NCBI GenBank assembly: GCA_000437495.1
Contig: FR897840.1
Location: 1 to 15,796, forward strand
Length of the DNA stretch: 15,796 nt
Reading direction: 5' to 3'
From: Prevotella sp. CAG:485
GTDB lineage: Bacteria > Bacteroidota > Bacteroidia > Bacteroidales > Muribaculaceae
Made by a program: the position numbers and the translations under genes. The notes beneath the pieces are model-generated. The model saw nothing but the letters and a program-made list of their open reading frames with translations. It searched no databases and was not told the DNA's origin. Below, piece after piece: positions 7,601 through 15,749 of this stretch. The stretch's first letter is position 1, and every line of letters starts with the position of its first letter.

Positions 7601-8199
7601 TTCTTCTTTTTCTTCTTTTTGGCGTTTTTCGCTGCGGCGGGTTGTTCGGCAGCTATGAAATTGCGCAGATGGTAAATTTCAGGATTAAGGTTGATGGCGC
7701 CGTTGGTGAGTGTGCAGAGGTCGCGAAAGACGATGAAATCATCGGCTGCCTCGGGGTTGTGCAGGAAGAGCGATTTTTTCATCTGCATGGCAATGCGCCA
7801 TACAGCCTCCTCCTTGTCGGGGCCTTCCTCCATTTTGCACACGGCTTTAGCCATATCGTCGATGATGCGGCCGTAGACCCTCATGCGCGGCTGTGAAATG
7901 AGATAGGGGACACGTTCCGGGGTAGGACGCACGTTCTCTTCCGTTATTACCGGACACGGGAAATCCACATCAAGGTCAAAATCTGCCAATATCTGAATAG
8001 TGTCCCAGGCTTTGGTGCTGGGCCACTCGCGGGCGTTCATTTCGTCAGGAAACAGACGGCACAGATATGCGGCGATGGTCTCGGCGCATGCCTGGCGTTC
8101 ATCCCTGTCTTCGATGGTGCGACAATAATCTACCATCTGCTGGATATGCCGCCCAAATTCAGGTAATTTTAGTCTGGGTCGGTTGGTGTTGTAATCCAT
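7597..8199 (-). CDS. DUF4290 family protein encoded directly upstream of murA
   Basis: This 200-residue protein of unknown function matches the Bacteroidetes family DUF4290, recalled from its opening (MDYNTNRPRLKLPEFGRHIQ) and from its place just before murA. It has no signal peptide or membrane segment and is probably cytoplasmic and largely helical. It ends in a lysine tail (AAAKNAKKKKKKK) whose A/G-rich codons also form the region immediately upstream of the murA start. The start was set at the ATG at 8199. An in-frame GTG at 8247 would add 16 residues but lies only about 15 bases after the predicted -7 box and spans a leader hairpin. The tight coupling suggests a role linked to cell-envelope synthesis; this is inference from context. 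Confidence 0.85.
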   Translation of the reverse strand: MDYNTNRPRLKLPEFGRHIQQMVDYCRTIEDRDERQACAETIAAYLCRLFPDEMNAREWPSTKAWDTIQILADFDLDVDFPCPVITEENVRPTPERVPYLISQPRMRVYGRIIDDMAKAVCKMEEGPDKEEAVWRIAMQMKKSLFLHNPEAADDFIVFRDLCTLTNGAINLNPEIYHLRNFIAAEQPAAAKNAKKKKKKK

Positions 8200-8222
8200 C
8201 TTTTTTCGTGTAAGGATATGGC

Positions 8223-8238
8223 CCGACACAGCTGTCGG
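8223..8238 (-). promoter_or_regulatory. Short leader hairpin upstream of DUF4290-murA
   Basis: CCGACA (8223-8228) and TGTCGG (8233-8238) form a 6-bp stem with a 4-base loop between the predicted promoter and the ATG at 8199. No U-tract follows, so it is not a terminator. It could affect translation or bind a regulator; the call rests on the inverted repeat alone. Confidence 0.35.
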
Positions 8239-8261
8239 ACTTTGCACTCCTGTTCAGACTG

Positions 8262-8269
8262 CAAAGATA
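8262..8269 (-). promoter_or_regulatory. Probable -7 promoter element for DUF4290-murA
   Basis: Read leftward, the sequence is TATCTTTG, a perfect TAnnTTTG match. It would start transcription near 8255 and give a leader of about 55 bases. No TTG is found at the expected -33 distance, so the promoter is incomplete by consensus. Confidence 0.45.
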
Positions 8270-8293
8270 ATCAATTATTTCTATTTTGGGGGC

Positions 8294-8677
8294 TTATTGA
8301 TTCAGAATATCCACAAATTCTCTCGGCAGGAGAATGTTGTTTATTCCCAATGCGTTGCGGAAGAGCGGGGCAATTTCTTCATCCTTGAAACCGGCAATGC
8401 CGCAACCGATGCGTGTAACGAGAAACTTCAACTGCGGATGCTGCCGGGCAAAGTCTATGAACTCGTCAACGTAAGGGGCTATAGTCTCCACGCCACCCTG
8501 CATTGTGGGGATGGCGTATGACTGTCCTTGCAGGCCGACGCCTTGGCCCATTATGGCACCGAAATATCTGTAAGCGGCTCGGGCTGCTCCTCCTCCGTGA
8601 CGGCCGGCAAGATTGCTGCCGAAGACAAAAATTTCGTTGGGTGCTAAGTCGCTTATGTGATTGGGTGTGAACTCCAT
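8294..8677 (-). CDS. Small macro-domain-like protein (GSNxxGxHGxGAA family)
   Basis: This 127-residue protein opens with IFVFGSNLAGRHGGGAARAA (16-35) and has VTRIGCGIAGF (87-97) near the C-terminus. The first motif is typical of a small family often annotated as A1S_2505-like phage/hypothetical proteins. The second resembles the PRIGCG loop of ADP-ribose-binding macro domains such as TARG1 and DarG, so an ADP-ribose-related ligand is plausible but inferred. There is no signal peptide. I placed the start at the ATG at 8677; the open frame continues upstream to 8788, but that part runs through the tRNA gene and its terminator and cannot be coding. No separate promoter is visible: the start codon lies 7 bases after the U-tract of the tRNA terminator, so expression may depend on readthrough. 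Confidence 0.75.
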   Translation of the reverse strand: MEFTPNHISDLAPNEIFVFGSNLAGRHGGGAARAAYRYFGAIMGQGVGLQGQSYAIPTMQGGVETIAPYVDEFIDFARQHPQLKFLVTRIGCGIAGFKDEEIAPLFRNALGINNILLPREFVDILNQ

Positions 8678-8683
8678 GGCAAT

Positions 8684-8723
8684 AAAAAATTTGGGATGCG
8701 CAACATTTTCTGTTATGCATCCC
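8684..8723 (-). terminator. Intrinsic terminator of the initiator tRNA gene
   Basis: Read leftward, GGGATGC (8723-8717) pairs with GCATCCC (8699-8693), with an inner AACA/TGTT pairing and a GAAAA loop. AAA and then six Ts (8689-8684) follow. It starts 5 bases after the encoded CCA of the tRNA. Confidence 0.8.
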
Positions 8724-8727
8724 TTGT

Positions 8728-8802
<75 letters not shown>

Positions 8803-8820
8803 ATATCGTGTTTGCGAGTG

Positions 8821-8851
8821 CAAAATTACATCATTTAGGAGCCTTTGTCAA
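8821..8851 (-). promoter_or_regulatory. Promoter of the initiator tRNA gene
   Basis: Read leftward, TTGACA (8851-8846) and TAATTTTG (8828-8821) match the Bacteroidetes consensus, with 20 bases between TTG and the -7 box. Transcription would begin about 12 bases before the mature 5' end of the tRNA. The rest of 8852-8960 is an AT-rich stretch and a weak GGCAC/GTGCC inverted repeat, with no gene. Confidence 0.75.
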
Positions 8852-8960
8852 GGGTTTTGGGCAACTAATTTTGTTAAATTAAGTTAAACAAACTCTAACA
8901 TCCTTATTTACAGGCACTTAGTGGTGATTGTTCGGTGCCCCAAAAGAGACACTTTTCTGG

Positions 8961-9254
8961 TTATATGGTCTGCGTTATGGGCCATACGAAAGCACGCAGC
9001 CCGAGTCGCGGCTTCTCTTCATCAAGAGCCCGGAGGCGTGTCAGGATGTTCTCAACCCGGTCATCCTCAACAAAAGTGAGAATTGCGGAGGCCAGCGAGG
9101 GCCAGGCGTGAGTGCCGTAATGAGGCTCGCCGCCTTTGCTTCCTCGGCCCTGAACGGTGCCGAAGTTGGTGAAGCCGCGACAGTTGGAGCGTTCCAGAAT
9201 TTCTATTATCTGATGTTCGTGTGCCTGGTCAAAGGCTATGAATATGGCTTGCAT
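8961..9254 (-). CDS. PII-like (ferredoxin-fold) protein at the end of the RND efflux operon
   Basis: This 97-residue protein has the size and pattern of PII-like proteins: an N-terminal strand (MQAIFIAFDQ), a helix (HEHQIIEILERSN), a Gly-rich T-loop-like segment (GTVQGRGSKGGEPHYG, 32-47), then ASAILTFVEDDRVENILTRL (55-74), matching the second strand and helix of the fold, and a final strand (GLRAFVWPI). Related groups (DUF3240 and the so-called PII-NG proteins) are known beside metal-exporting RND pumps. It follows the pump gene by 145 bases on the same strand, with a strong hairpin and no recognisable promoter between, so it is probably the last gene of the operon. A likely role is sensing a small ligand or the state of the pump. 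The family assignment is by pattern, not search; the opposite strand also has an open frame here but lacks any protein-like pattern. Confidence 0.72.
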   Translation of the reverse strand: MQAIFIAFDQAHEHQIIEILERSNCRGFTNFGTVQGRGSKGGEPHYGTHAWPSLASAILTFVEDDRVENILTRLRALDEEKPRLGLRAFVWPITQTI

Positions 9255-9310
9255 TGGGTGTTGGAATAACGTTGGTGAATGACTTTGATAAGTGGCTGCA
9301 ATGCACTTTA

Positions 9311-9356
9311 ATCGGCCCGGAGGTTCAAAGCTGAGAGGTATGCCCTCCGGGCTGAT
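9311..9356 (-). promoter_or_regulatory. Large intercistronic hairpin between the RND pump and PII-like genes
   Basis: ATCGGCCCGGAGG (9311-9323) pairs with CCTCCGGGCTGAT (9344-9356) over 13 pairs, with one wobble in the rightward reading, around a 20-base loop. No U-tract follows in either direction, so a canonical terminator is unlikely. It may act as an attenuator, a processing site or an mRNA stabiliser setting different levels for pump and PII-like protein. Confidence 0.6.
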
Positions 9357-9399
9357 TTGTGCTGTGTCATCTGCTCATAAACGGTTGCGAACGAAGGAG

Positions 9400-12300
9400 T
9401 TACTGCTTATCGTCGCTTTCTTTTTGCGGCAACTGTTTAACAGCTTTTTGGGCATTGCCCTTAAGGAGCTTCTTGTGGAGCTTTTTACGAGCCCGTTTCA
9501 CACCGCGGCCGGCGAAGGAGCAGTAAAGTACCGGCACGAAGAGCAGCGTGAGGATGGTGGAGAAGGTGAGGCCGCCGATGACGGCTGTACCCATAGGCTT
9601 CCACATTTCAGAACCCTGTCCGCTGCCCACTGCCATGGGCACCATGCCGAGGATGGTGGTGAGCGTGGTCATAATCACCGGACGCAGACGCGAGCGGCCG
9701 CCGTCGATTACGGCTGTGCGGATGCTCATGCCGCGTTCGCGGTTCAGCGAGATATAGTCGATGAGCACAATGCCGTTTTTAACCACAATGCCGATGAGCA
9801 TAATGGCACCGATAAGCGACATCACATTGAGCGTGTTGCCGGTAATCCACAGTATCAGGAAGACGCCCGAGAAGGCGAACATCAGCGACGTCATGATGAT
9901 GCCGGGATATGTGAGGCTTTCGAACTGCGCCGCCATGACTATGTAGACCAGGATGATGATGAGCAACCCTAACGTCAGCAAGTCGCCGAAGCTGTCCTGC
10001 TGGTCCTCGAAGCTGCCTGCCAATCCTATTGAGACATCGCCGGGAAGGTCCAGCTCGTCAATCTTCATCTGAGCCTCGGTAACCACCTCGCTCATAGGCA
10101 CGCCGTCTACCACCGTCGACACCGTAACCTGGCGTTCACGGTCTTTGCGTTCAATAGTCGGAGGCGACCAGCGTTCCACCACCGTGCCCAGCTCCTTGAT
10201 GCGGATGCCGGCGCCCGAAGGGGTATAGACAATGATATTCTCAATGTCTTCAATGCTCTGACGACTTTCAGGCTCATACATCACCTTAATGTCGTATTCT
10301 TCGCCGTCTTCGCGGTATTGAGAGGCTATGGCGCCGTTTATACGGTTGCGCATTACGTTGGCCACAGTCGACATATTAAGCCCGTAGAGAGCCAGTTTCT
10401 CGCGGTCGAAATCAACCTGTATTTCCGGCTGGTAATCCGAGCGCGACACCGTTACGTCGGCTGTGCCGGGAATGCCCTTGAGAATCTCAACAAGTTTGGC
10501 TGCCACCGTGTCGGTCTCGGCGAAATCATATCCGTAGATTTCAAAATCCACAGTGGCCTGACCACCCATGCCTGCGCCTCGGCCGCCGCCGACATTGACC
10601 TCCGTTTTCTTAAATTCGGGGAAGTCATTGGCAAGGTCCTGACGCATGCCGTCGGCAATCTCCTTGATGCCGCGCGTTCGGTCTTCGGGGTCTGTCAGAC
10701 TTATGTTCATTGATGCCAGATGCGGGCCATTGTCACTCAGCGACGCAAACGTGTTGTCGCTGCTTGCGGGTCCCACAGTGTAGTTGATGATTTTGATTTC
10801 AGGATATTTATGGCGCCACAGGGTGTCGAGCCGATAGAGAACTTCCTGAGCCTGTTCCACACGCGACCCTATGGGCAGCTCCAGCGACACGCCTATGCGC
10901 GCATTGTCTTGCGTGGGGAAGAACTCGGTGCCCACAAAGCGCATGAGGAAGAGGGAGCCGACAAAGATGCCCAGGCAGATTATCACCGTTACCGTGCGGT
11001 GCGACACCACGCGGTGAAGCAATCGGGCATAGCCGTTGTCTAAAGCGTCCAGAGCCTTCTCTATGGGGCCGTAGAAGGTGTTGAAGAGCTTGCTGTGAAC
11101 ACGCTTCAGCTTAAGCCATTGGCTGCAGAGCATGGGGGTGAGGGTAAGGGCGCAGGTGGTGGAAATAATCATCATGATTGTTACCATCCAGCCTAACTGA
11201 CGGAAGAGGACACCTGTCATGCCCGTTACCAGCGTCAGCGGGAAGAACACCGCAATCAGCGTCAGCGTGGAGGCTATTACCGACACCGCCACCTCATTGG
11301 TGCCGTGAACTGCCGCCTGACGCGGGTCGGCTCCACGCTCTATATGCGTCGTTACGTTCTCCAACACCACTATGGCGTCGTCCACAACCATGCCGATGGA
11401 TATACTCAGCGCCGACAGCGACACTATGTTGAGGGTGTTGCCTGTGGCATATAAGTATATGAATGAGGCAATCAGCGACACCGGTATGGTGATGATGATA
11501 ATCATGGTGGCGCGCCATCGGCCAAGGAAGAGGAATACCACTATCATCACAAAGAGAAGAGCGTAGAGCACCGTTTCTTCAAGCGAGGCAATGGTGTTGC
11601 GAATGTTGTCGGAAGTGTCGACAATCACACCCAATTTGACGTCGGAAGGCAGCGAGGCCTGCAAACGCGGCAGCATCTGCATCACCTTCTCGGAAATCTG
11701 CACCGAGTTGGCGCCGCTCTGTTTCTGAATCACAATCATGGCGCCTTCAGCACCATTGTTGTAAGTCTGTTGCGTCCGTTCCTCCAGCGAGTCGTCGATA
11801 CGCGCCACGTCGCGCAGATAGACTGTCTTGCCGCCCGAGCTTGCCACCGGCAAATCGAGCATCTGACGGCTGTCGGTGAATTCACCTTTCACACGCAGAG
11901 CATACGTGTTTGAACCGATGTCTAACGAGCCGCCGGGAGTGTTGCGGTTTTCGGCACCTATCACCTGAGCCACCTGTTCCACCGAGAGGTTGTAAGCCTC
12001 CAGGCGGCGCGGGTCAACATAAACGTGAATCTCGCGCTTGGGAGCGCCCGAAATGCTCACCGAGCCCACGCCGTCTATGCGGGCAAGCGGGTTGGCCACA
12101 CGGTCGTCAAGAATCTTGTACAGACCTGCCATGCTCTCCTTTGCTTCTACTGACAGCAGACAGATAGGTATCATGTCGGTGGAGAATTTGAAGATGATGG
12201 GATCCTGGGCGTCGTCGGGGAGCTGCTGGCTCACCATGTCGAGTTTGTCGCGCACCGAGTTGGTGAGCACGTCAATGTCGTAGCCATACTCAAACTCCAG

Positions 12301-12576
12301 CGTTATCACCGAAGTGTTTTCGCGGCTCTCGGAGGTGATGTGTTTCAGATGCTCAACCGAGTTGAGCACATTCTCCAAAGGCTTGGTTACGTTCTGTTCT
12401 ATATCCTCGGCCGAAGCACCCTGGTAAAACGTAATTACCATGATGGTGTTTGTGTCGATGTCGGGATAGAGGTCAATGGGTAGCTTCTTCAGCGAGAAGA
12501 TACCCAGAATGACCACCGCCACAAAGCACAGCGTGGTCATTACGGGCCGTTTGACGGCGCTGCCGTATATACTCAT
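9400..12576 (-). CDS. RND efflux pump, inner-membrane subunit (AcrB/MexB-like, HAE1 type)
   Basis: This 1,058-residue proton-driven antiporter would form the trimeric inner-membrane part of a tripartite pump. The layout is typical: TM1 at 11-30, a porter region to about 330, TM2-6 to about 480, TM7 near 528-547, a second periplasmic region, and TM8-12 to about 1022. The proton-relay residues are present: Asp399-Asp400 in GMVVDDAIVVLENV, and Lys933 in GIVVKNGIVLIDY, matching Asp407, Asp408 and Lys940 of AcrB. The double Asp favours the drug/amphiphile class (HAE1) over metal exporters, whose motif has a single Asp. A Gly-rich loop (GGGRGAGMGG, about 661-670) lies in the second periplasmic half. 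The cytoplasmic tail is rich in Lys and Arg. The start is 9 bases after the membrane-fusion gene. The substrate cannot be read from the sequence. Confidence 0.95.
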   Translation of the reverse strand: MSIYGSAVKRPVMTTLCFVAVVILGIFSLKKLPIDLYPDIDTNTIMVITFYQGASAEDIEQNVTKPLENVLNSVEHLKHITSESRENTSVITLEFEYGYDIDVLTNSVRDKLDMVSQQLPDDAQDPIIFKFSTDMIPICLLSVEAKESMAGLYKILDDRVANPLARIDGVGSVSISGAPKREIHVYVDPRRLEAYNLSVEQVAQVIGAENRNTPGGSLDIGSNTYALRVKGEFTDSRQMLDLPVASSGGKTVYLRDVARIDDSLEERTQQTYNNGAEGAMIVIQKQSGANSVQISEKVMQMLPRLQASLPSDVKLGVIVDTSDNIRNTIASLEETVLYALLFVMIVVFLFLGRWRATMIIIITIPVSLIASFIYLYATGNTLNIVSLSALSISIGMVVDDAIVVLENVTTHIERGADPRQAAVHGTNEVAVSVIASTLTLIAVFFPLTLVTGMTGVLFRQLGWMVTIMMIISTTCALTLTPMLCSQWLKLKRVHSKLFNTFYGPIEKALDALDNGYARLLHRVVSHRTVTVIICLGIFVGSLFLMRFVGTEFFPTQDNARIGVSLELPIGSRVEQAQEVLYRLDTLWRHKYPEIKIINYTVGPASSDNTFASLSDNGPHLASMNISLTDPEDRTRGIKEIADGMRQDLANDFPEFKKTEVNVGGGRGAGMGGQATVDFEIYGYDFAETDTVAAKLVEILKGIPGTADVTVSRSDYQPEIQVDFDREKLALYGLNMSTVANVMRNRINGAIASQYREDGEEYDIKVMYEPESRQSIEDIENIIVYTPSGAGIRIKELGTVVERWSPPTIERKDRERQVTVSTVVDGVPMSEVVTEAQMKIDELDLPGDVSIGLAGSFEDQQDSFGDLLTLGLLIIILVYIVMAAQFESLTYPGIIMTSLMFAFSGVFLILWITGNTLNVMSLIGAIMLIGIVVKNGIVLIDYISLNRERGMSIRTAVIDGGRSRLRPVIMTTLTTILGMVPMAVGSGQGSEMWKPMGTAVIGGLTFSTILTLLFVPVLYCSFAGRGVKRARKKLHKKLLKGNAQKAVKQLPQKESDDKQ

Positions 12577-12585
12577 GGCCTTCTG

Positions 12586-13641
12586 TTACTTAGCAAGTTT
12601 TACTTTGATGCCGTTTGCCAGGCGACTCTGGCCCGTTACCACCACATAAGTTCCTGACTCAACGCCCGACAGCAATTCATAGGAGTTGTCTATGCGTCGG
12701 CCGAGCTGCACCTGCACATAATGCACTTCGCCGTCGGAGTAGGTGTAAACGTAAGAGTTGCCTGAGCCTTGCATCTTCACCACGGCCTTGTCGGGCACAA
12801 CAACATGGCGTGCCGTGCCGAAGTTAAGCGTTACGCGGGCAAACATACCGGGCAAGACGGCGCCGTCGGCATTGGGCAGCGTTATCTCCACGCCGAAAGT
12901 CTTGGTGTTGGTGTCTACGGTGGGTGCTATGAGCGAAACAACGCCTGTGAATTTTCTGTCGCCGTAGGTATCGAAGGTCATCACCGCCGGCATGCCCTTA
13001 CGCAATTTGGCATATTCCGTTTCCGCCACATTGATGACCACCTTTACCGGCTGCACTCTGCCTATGGTGAGCACCGGCAGCTGACCCGTAACATCGCCCG
13101 GGTCGTAATTACGGGCTGTAACCACACCGTTGATAGGGGAGGTCAGCACCGTGTTTTCCTGCGCGTTTCTGAGGGCGCGGCGCGCTGTGGCAAGCTGATT
13201 GCGGGCGGCCGTTACCTGTGTCTGCATCTGCTCAACCTGCTGACGTGTGCCGCCGCCTATGCGATACAGCTCCTTGGCGCGGTTGAGGTCGGCTTCCAGC
13301 TGGCTCAGCTGTGCCTGTGCCGTACTTATCTGAAGCTGATATGAGTCGGTATTGACGTTGTCGAGCACCACAAGCTTCTGACCCTTGCTCACCCGCATAC
13401 CCTCGTCAACATAGATTGCCTTGATGCGGTTGCTCATCTGGGCCGAGATATTGTTTATCAGATACGGCTCCACAGTGGCTGTGTAGGTCTGTATCTGGTC
13501 TACATCCTGTTCAGATACCTGTTCCACTTTCACCGTGGGCACATTATCTTCTTTGGCAGATTCATTTTTTGCTTTGTCCGAACCGGAGCAAGAGGCAAGA
13601 AAGGCGAGAAGAAGGAAAGCGGTGAATGATTTCAGCTTCAT
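12586..13641 (-). CDS. RND efflux periplasmic adaptor (membrane fusion protein), lipoprotein
   Basis: This 351-residue adaptor links the inner-membrane pump to the outer-membrane channel. The N-terminus ends in a lipobox (LASC, Cys18), so the mature protein should be lipid-anchored. The order is as expected: first half of the lipoyl domain about 61-95 (AIYVDEGMRVSKGQKLVVLD), coiled-coil hairpin about 98-160 (Gln/Ala/Leu-rich), second lipoyl half about 164-195 (TSPINGVVTARNYDPGDVTG), beta-barrel about 198-275, and membrane-proximal domain about 279-351. It is encoded between the outer-membrane factor (11 bases upstream) and the pump (9 bases downstream), so all three should be made from one transcript. 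No metal-binding extension is seen, which fits an HAE1-type pump. Confidence 0.94.
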   Translation of the reverse strand: MKLKSFTAFLLLAFLASCSGSDKAKNESAKEDNVPTVKVEQVSEQDVDQIQTYTATVEPYLINNISAQMSNRIKAIYVDEGMRVSKGQKLVVLDNVNTDSYQLQISTAQAQLSQLEADLNRAKELYRIGGGTRQQVEQMQTQVTAARNQLATARRALRNAQENTVLTSPINGVVTARNYDPGDVTGQLPVLTIGRVQPVKVVINVAETEYAKLRKGMPAVMTFDTYGDRKFTGVVSLIAPTVDTNTKTFGVEITLPNADGAVLPGMFARVTLNFGTARHVVVPDKAVVKMQGSGNSYVYTYSDGEVHYVQVQLGRRIDNSYELLSGVESGTYVVVTGQSRLANGIKVKLAK

Positions 13642-13652
13642 TTATTCATTGT

Positions 13653-15053
13653 TCAATTTTGCCCGCGGCCTAAAAGCAGATCGAGCTGTGAAACAGATAC
13701 AAGATAGTTGTAAACGGCCTGATAGAAATTCAGTTGCGCCGTGGTGTTGGCCAGTTCGCTGTCGCGCAAATCGAGCCATGAGGCAGCGCCGAGTTCAAAA
13801 CTCCGTTGCATAATGTCGTATGCACGCCGAGCCTGTGCCATACCCCTTTGTGAGGCTACTATCTGATTGGCTTCGCGGTTGATGTTGTCGAGGCTCAGGT
13901 CAACCTGCATTTGCAGCGACGACAGCAGATTCTCGCGCTGCAGCTGAATCTCTTTGCGTTGCAGACGCGCGTCCTTGAGGCCGTAATAACGGCTTCCGCC
14001 TGAGAAAATAGGCACATTGAGCTGCAGAGCCACATAGCTGTAAGGATTGAACTGCAGATTGCGCAGCGCATTGCCGTTGCTCATGGAGTTCCATGAATAG
14101 CTGAACGACGCGCTCAGGGTGGGCAGGAAAGCCCGTTTCTGCAGGCCTATGTTGTGCAGCATTATGGAGTCCTGAATATTGATTGTGCGCAACTGAGTGT
14201 TGTCGTTGAGAGAGGGTGCGAGCTGAGTGTGGGCATACATCTCCTCGCGCAGGGCCTCCAGCGTGGTAGTCGGCTCCACAACGGCGTCAGGCGGCAGATT
14301 GAGCAATACTTTGAGCTGCAGACGGGCCTGACGTATGGCAATGTCGGCCTGGAGCAATTCGGGCTCTATGTTACGCACCTGTACTGCCGTGCGCAGTGTG
14401 TCATATTCAGTTGCGGTTCCGAGCAGATAGCGGTTGCGGAAGATGGTGGCGTTGAAGACCGCCTGATTGTAATTCTGTTTGATGACCCCTAATGAGGCCT
14501 TGGCCAGCAGTAAGGCATAATAGGCGCAATTCACCTGGTTGACCATGTCAAGACGGCTGGCGCGGGCCTGCTCTGCATTTGCTAAGATTTGTAAATCGCT
14601 TATCTGCAGCGACTTCCACAGCTGTGGCGCCACAAGCGGCATGGAAGCGCCGAAGCCGAACGACCAGTTGTTGTCAGTACCCATCTTGAATTTCTGGGTC
14701 TCACCGCCCATATTCATCGACACCGTCTGCAACTCAACGGCGCGCTGATACGAACCGGTGAAGCTAACATTGGGCAACAGCTGAGCCAGTACCTCGCGTT
14801 TGCTGTAATCGGCACGCGTTATCTCCATATCGGCCACCTTGATGGTGGGATTGCTGCTCAGCGCTATGTCAATGCACTGGGTGCGGCTCAGCGGCAGGCG
14901 AGTGCCCCCGTTGTCCAACGGTAATACCGTAGCCGCATAGTCGGGCAGGCTGTCGGGGCGGATGCTGTCAGAGCGCTGCACATCGGCCTTCATTGCCGTT
15001 ATGCAGCCTGACAGCAATATGCAGAAACAAATTAGTCTTTTCATTTGCTTCAT
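13653..15053 (-). CDS. TolC-family outer-membrane efflux protein
   Basis: This 466-residue protein is the expected outer-membrane channel of the tripartite pump. The mature part begins with the characteristic LPLSRTQCIDIALSSNPTI (54-72), and two repeated helical halves follow (IRQARLQLKVLLNLPP mid-protein; VSQLDLLLGRGQN at the end). The N-terminus is an export signal. LSGC at residues 14-17 fits a lipobox, as in OprM-type channels, but ordinary cleavage near MKA is also possible. The ATG at 15053 overlaps the TetR stop codon (ATGA), implying translational coupling; a second ATG at 15044 would drop three residues. Confidence 0.93.
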   Translation of the reverse strand: MKQMKRLICFCILLSGCITAMKADVQRSDSIRPDSLPDYAATVLPLDNGGTRLPLSRTQCIDIALSSNPTIKVADMEITRADYSKREVLAQLLPNVSFTGSYQRAVELQTVSMNMGGETQKFKMGTDNNWSFGFGASMPLVAPQLWKSLQISDLQILANAEQARASRLDMVNQVNCAYYALLLAKASLGVIKQNYNQAVFNATIFRNRYLLGTATEYDTLRTAVQVRNIEPELLQADIAIRQARLQLKVLLNLPPDAVVEPTTTLEALREEMYAHTQLAPSLNDNTQLRTINIQDSIMLHNIGLQKRAFLPTLSASFSYSWNSMSNGNALRNLQFNPYSYVALQLNVPIFSGGSRYYGLKDARLQRKEIQLQRENLLSSLQMQVDLSLDNINREANQIVASQRGMAQARRAYDIMQRSFELGAASWLDLRDSELANTTAQLNFYQAVYNYLVSVSQLDLLLGRGQN

Positions 15054-15706
15054 TGTCCTAAAATTGCTTGATAAAGGTCCTTGCCGGCCGTGGGTAAAAA
15101 GTTTTCTAATTTTTTTATGCCTTCGGTGGTTGCTATGGAGCGGAGGAAGCCGTCGGTGATGGTGATGAAGATTTCCTCAAGAGTGAATTTGCCGGCAAAC
15201 TCATTCTCCATGCGTTTGAGCGCTTCCATCTGCACCTTCATCATATAGCACAGCACCTCGTGGTTCACATCCTCACGCAGCAGACCCTCCTCAATACCAC
15301 GCTGATATACAACTTCCCAGTCGCTAATCTCCGCGTCATGCTTTTCCTCATAGATGCGTTTGATGTCGGGATAGAGGGTATCCATATCGTGGAAAAAGTC
15401 TATCGACAGCATACACAACAGCTCTGCCTGAAGATGAAAAATCTCACTCAGAGCGGTGATGATGTCGGGCGAGGCCTGGAATATCTCGCGGCTCATCCGG
15501 CGAATTATGCCGAACATATAATCCAGTGTTACGGATATCAGGTTATGCTTTGAATCGAATAATTCATATAGCGTCCGTTTCGACATACTCAGCTCTGAAG
15601 CCAGAAGATCCATGGTAAGACCTTTCAGCCCCTTGTCAATGAGCATCCGGAGTATGGCCGGAAGCAAACGGTTGTATTTGTCAGTTTTTTCCGAGTCAGT
15701 AATCAT
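15050..15706 (-). CDS. TetR/AcrR-family transcriptional regulator of the efflux operon
   Basis: This 218-residue protein has an N-terminal TetR-type helix-turn-helix (about 13-58: AILRMLIDKGLKGLTMDLLA, then ELSMSKRTLYELFDSKHNL) and a variable all-helical C-terminal ligand-binding and dimerisation domain. TetR regulators of RND pumps usually repress their own operon and release DNA on binding a pump substrate. Here the regulator is the first gene of the operon and overlaps the TolC gene by four bases, so autoregulation is likely. I chose the ATG at 15706. An in-frame GTG at 15745 would add 13 residues but sits only 5 bases from the -7 box, near the predicted transcription start. Confidence 0.9.
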   Translation of the reverse strand: MITDSEKTDKYNRLLPAILRMLIDKGLKGLTMDLLASELSMSKRTLYELFDSKHNLISVTLDYMFGIIRRMSREIFQASPDIITALSEIFHLQAELLCMLSIDFFHDMDTLYPDIKRIYEEKHDAEISDWEVVYQRGIEEGLLREDVNHEVLCYMMKVQMEALKRMENEFAGKFTLEEIFITITDGFLRSIATTEGIKKLENFLPTAGKDLYQAILGQ

Positions 15707-15749
15707 TTCACTTTTATGATGAGTGGTTAAGCCTTTACTTATCACGGCG

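Noticed and set aside
8928..9269. Rightward open frame of 113 codons opposite the PII-like gene
   Set aside because: The leftward product has a coherent secondary-structure pattern and the T-loop-like Gly-rich segment; the rightward one has no recognisable pattern and no promoter.
9292..9972. Rightward open frame of 226 codons opposite the end of the RND gene
   Set aside because: It is very rich in His, Asp and Glu, an antisense artefact; the opposite strand encodes the conserved last membrane segments of the pump.
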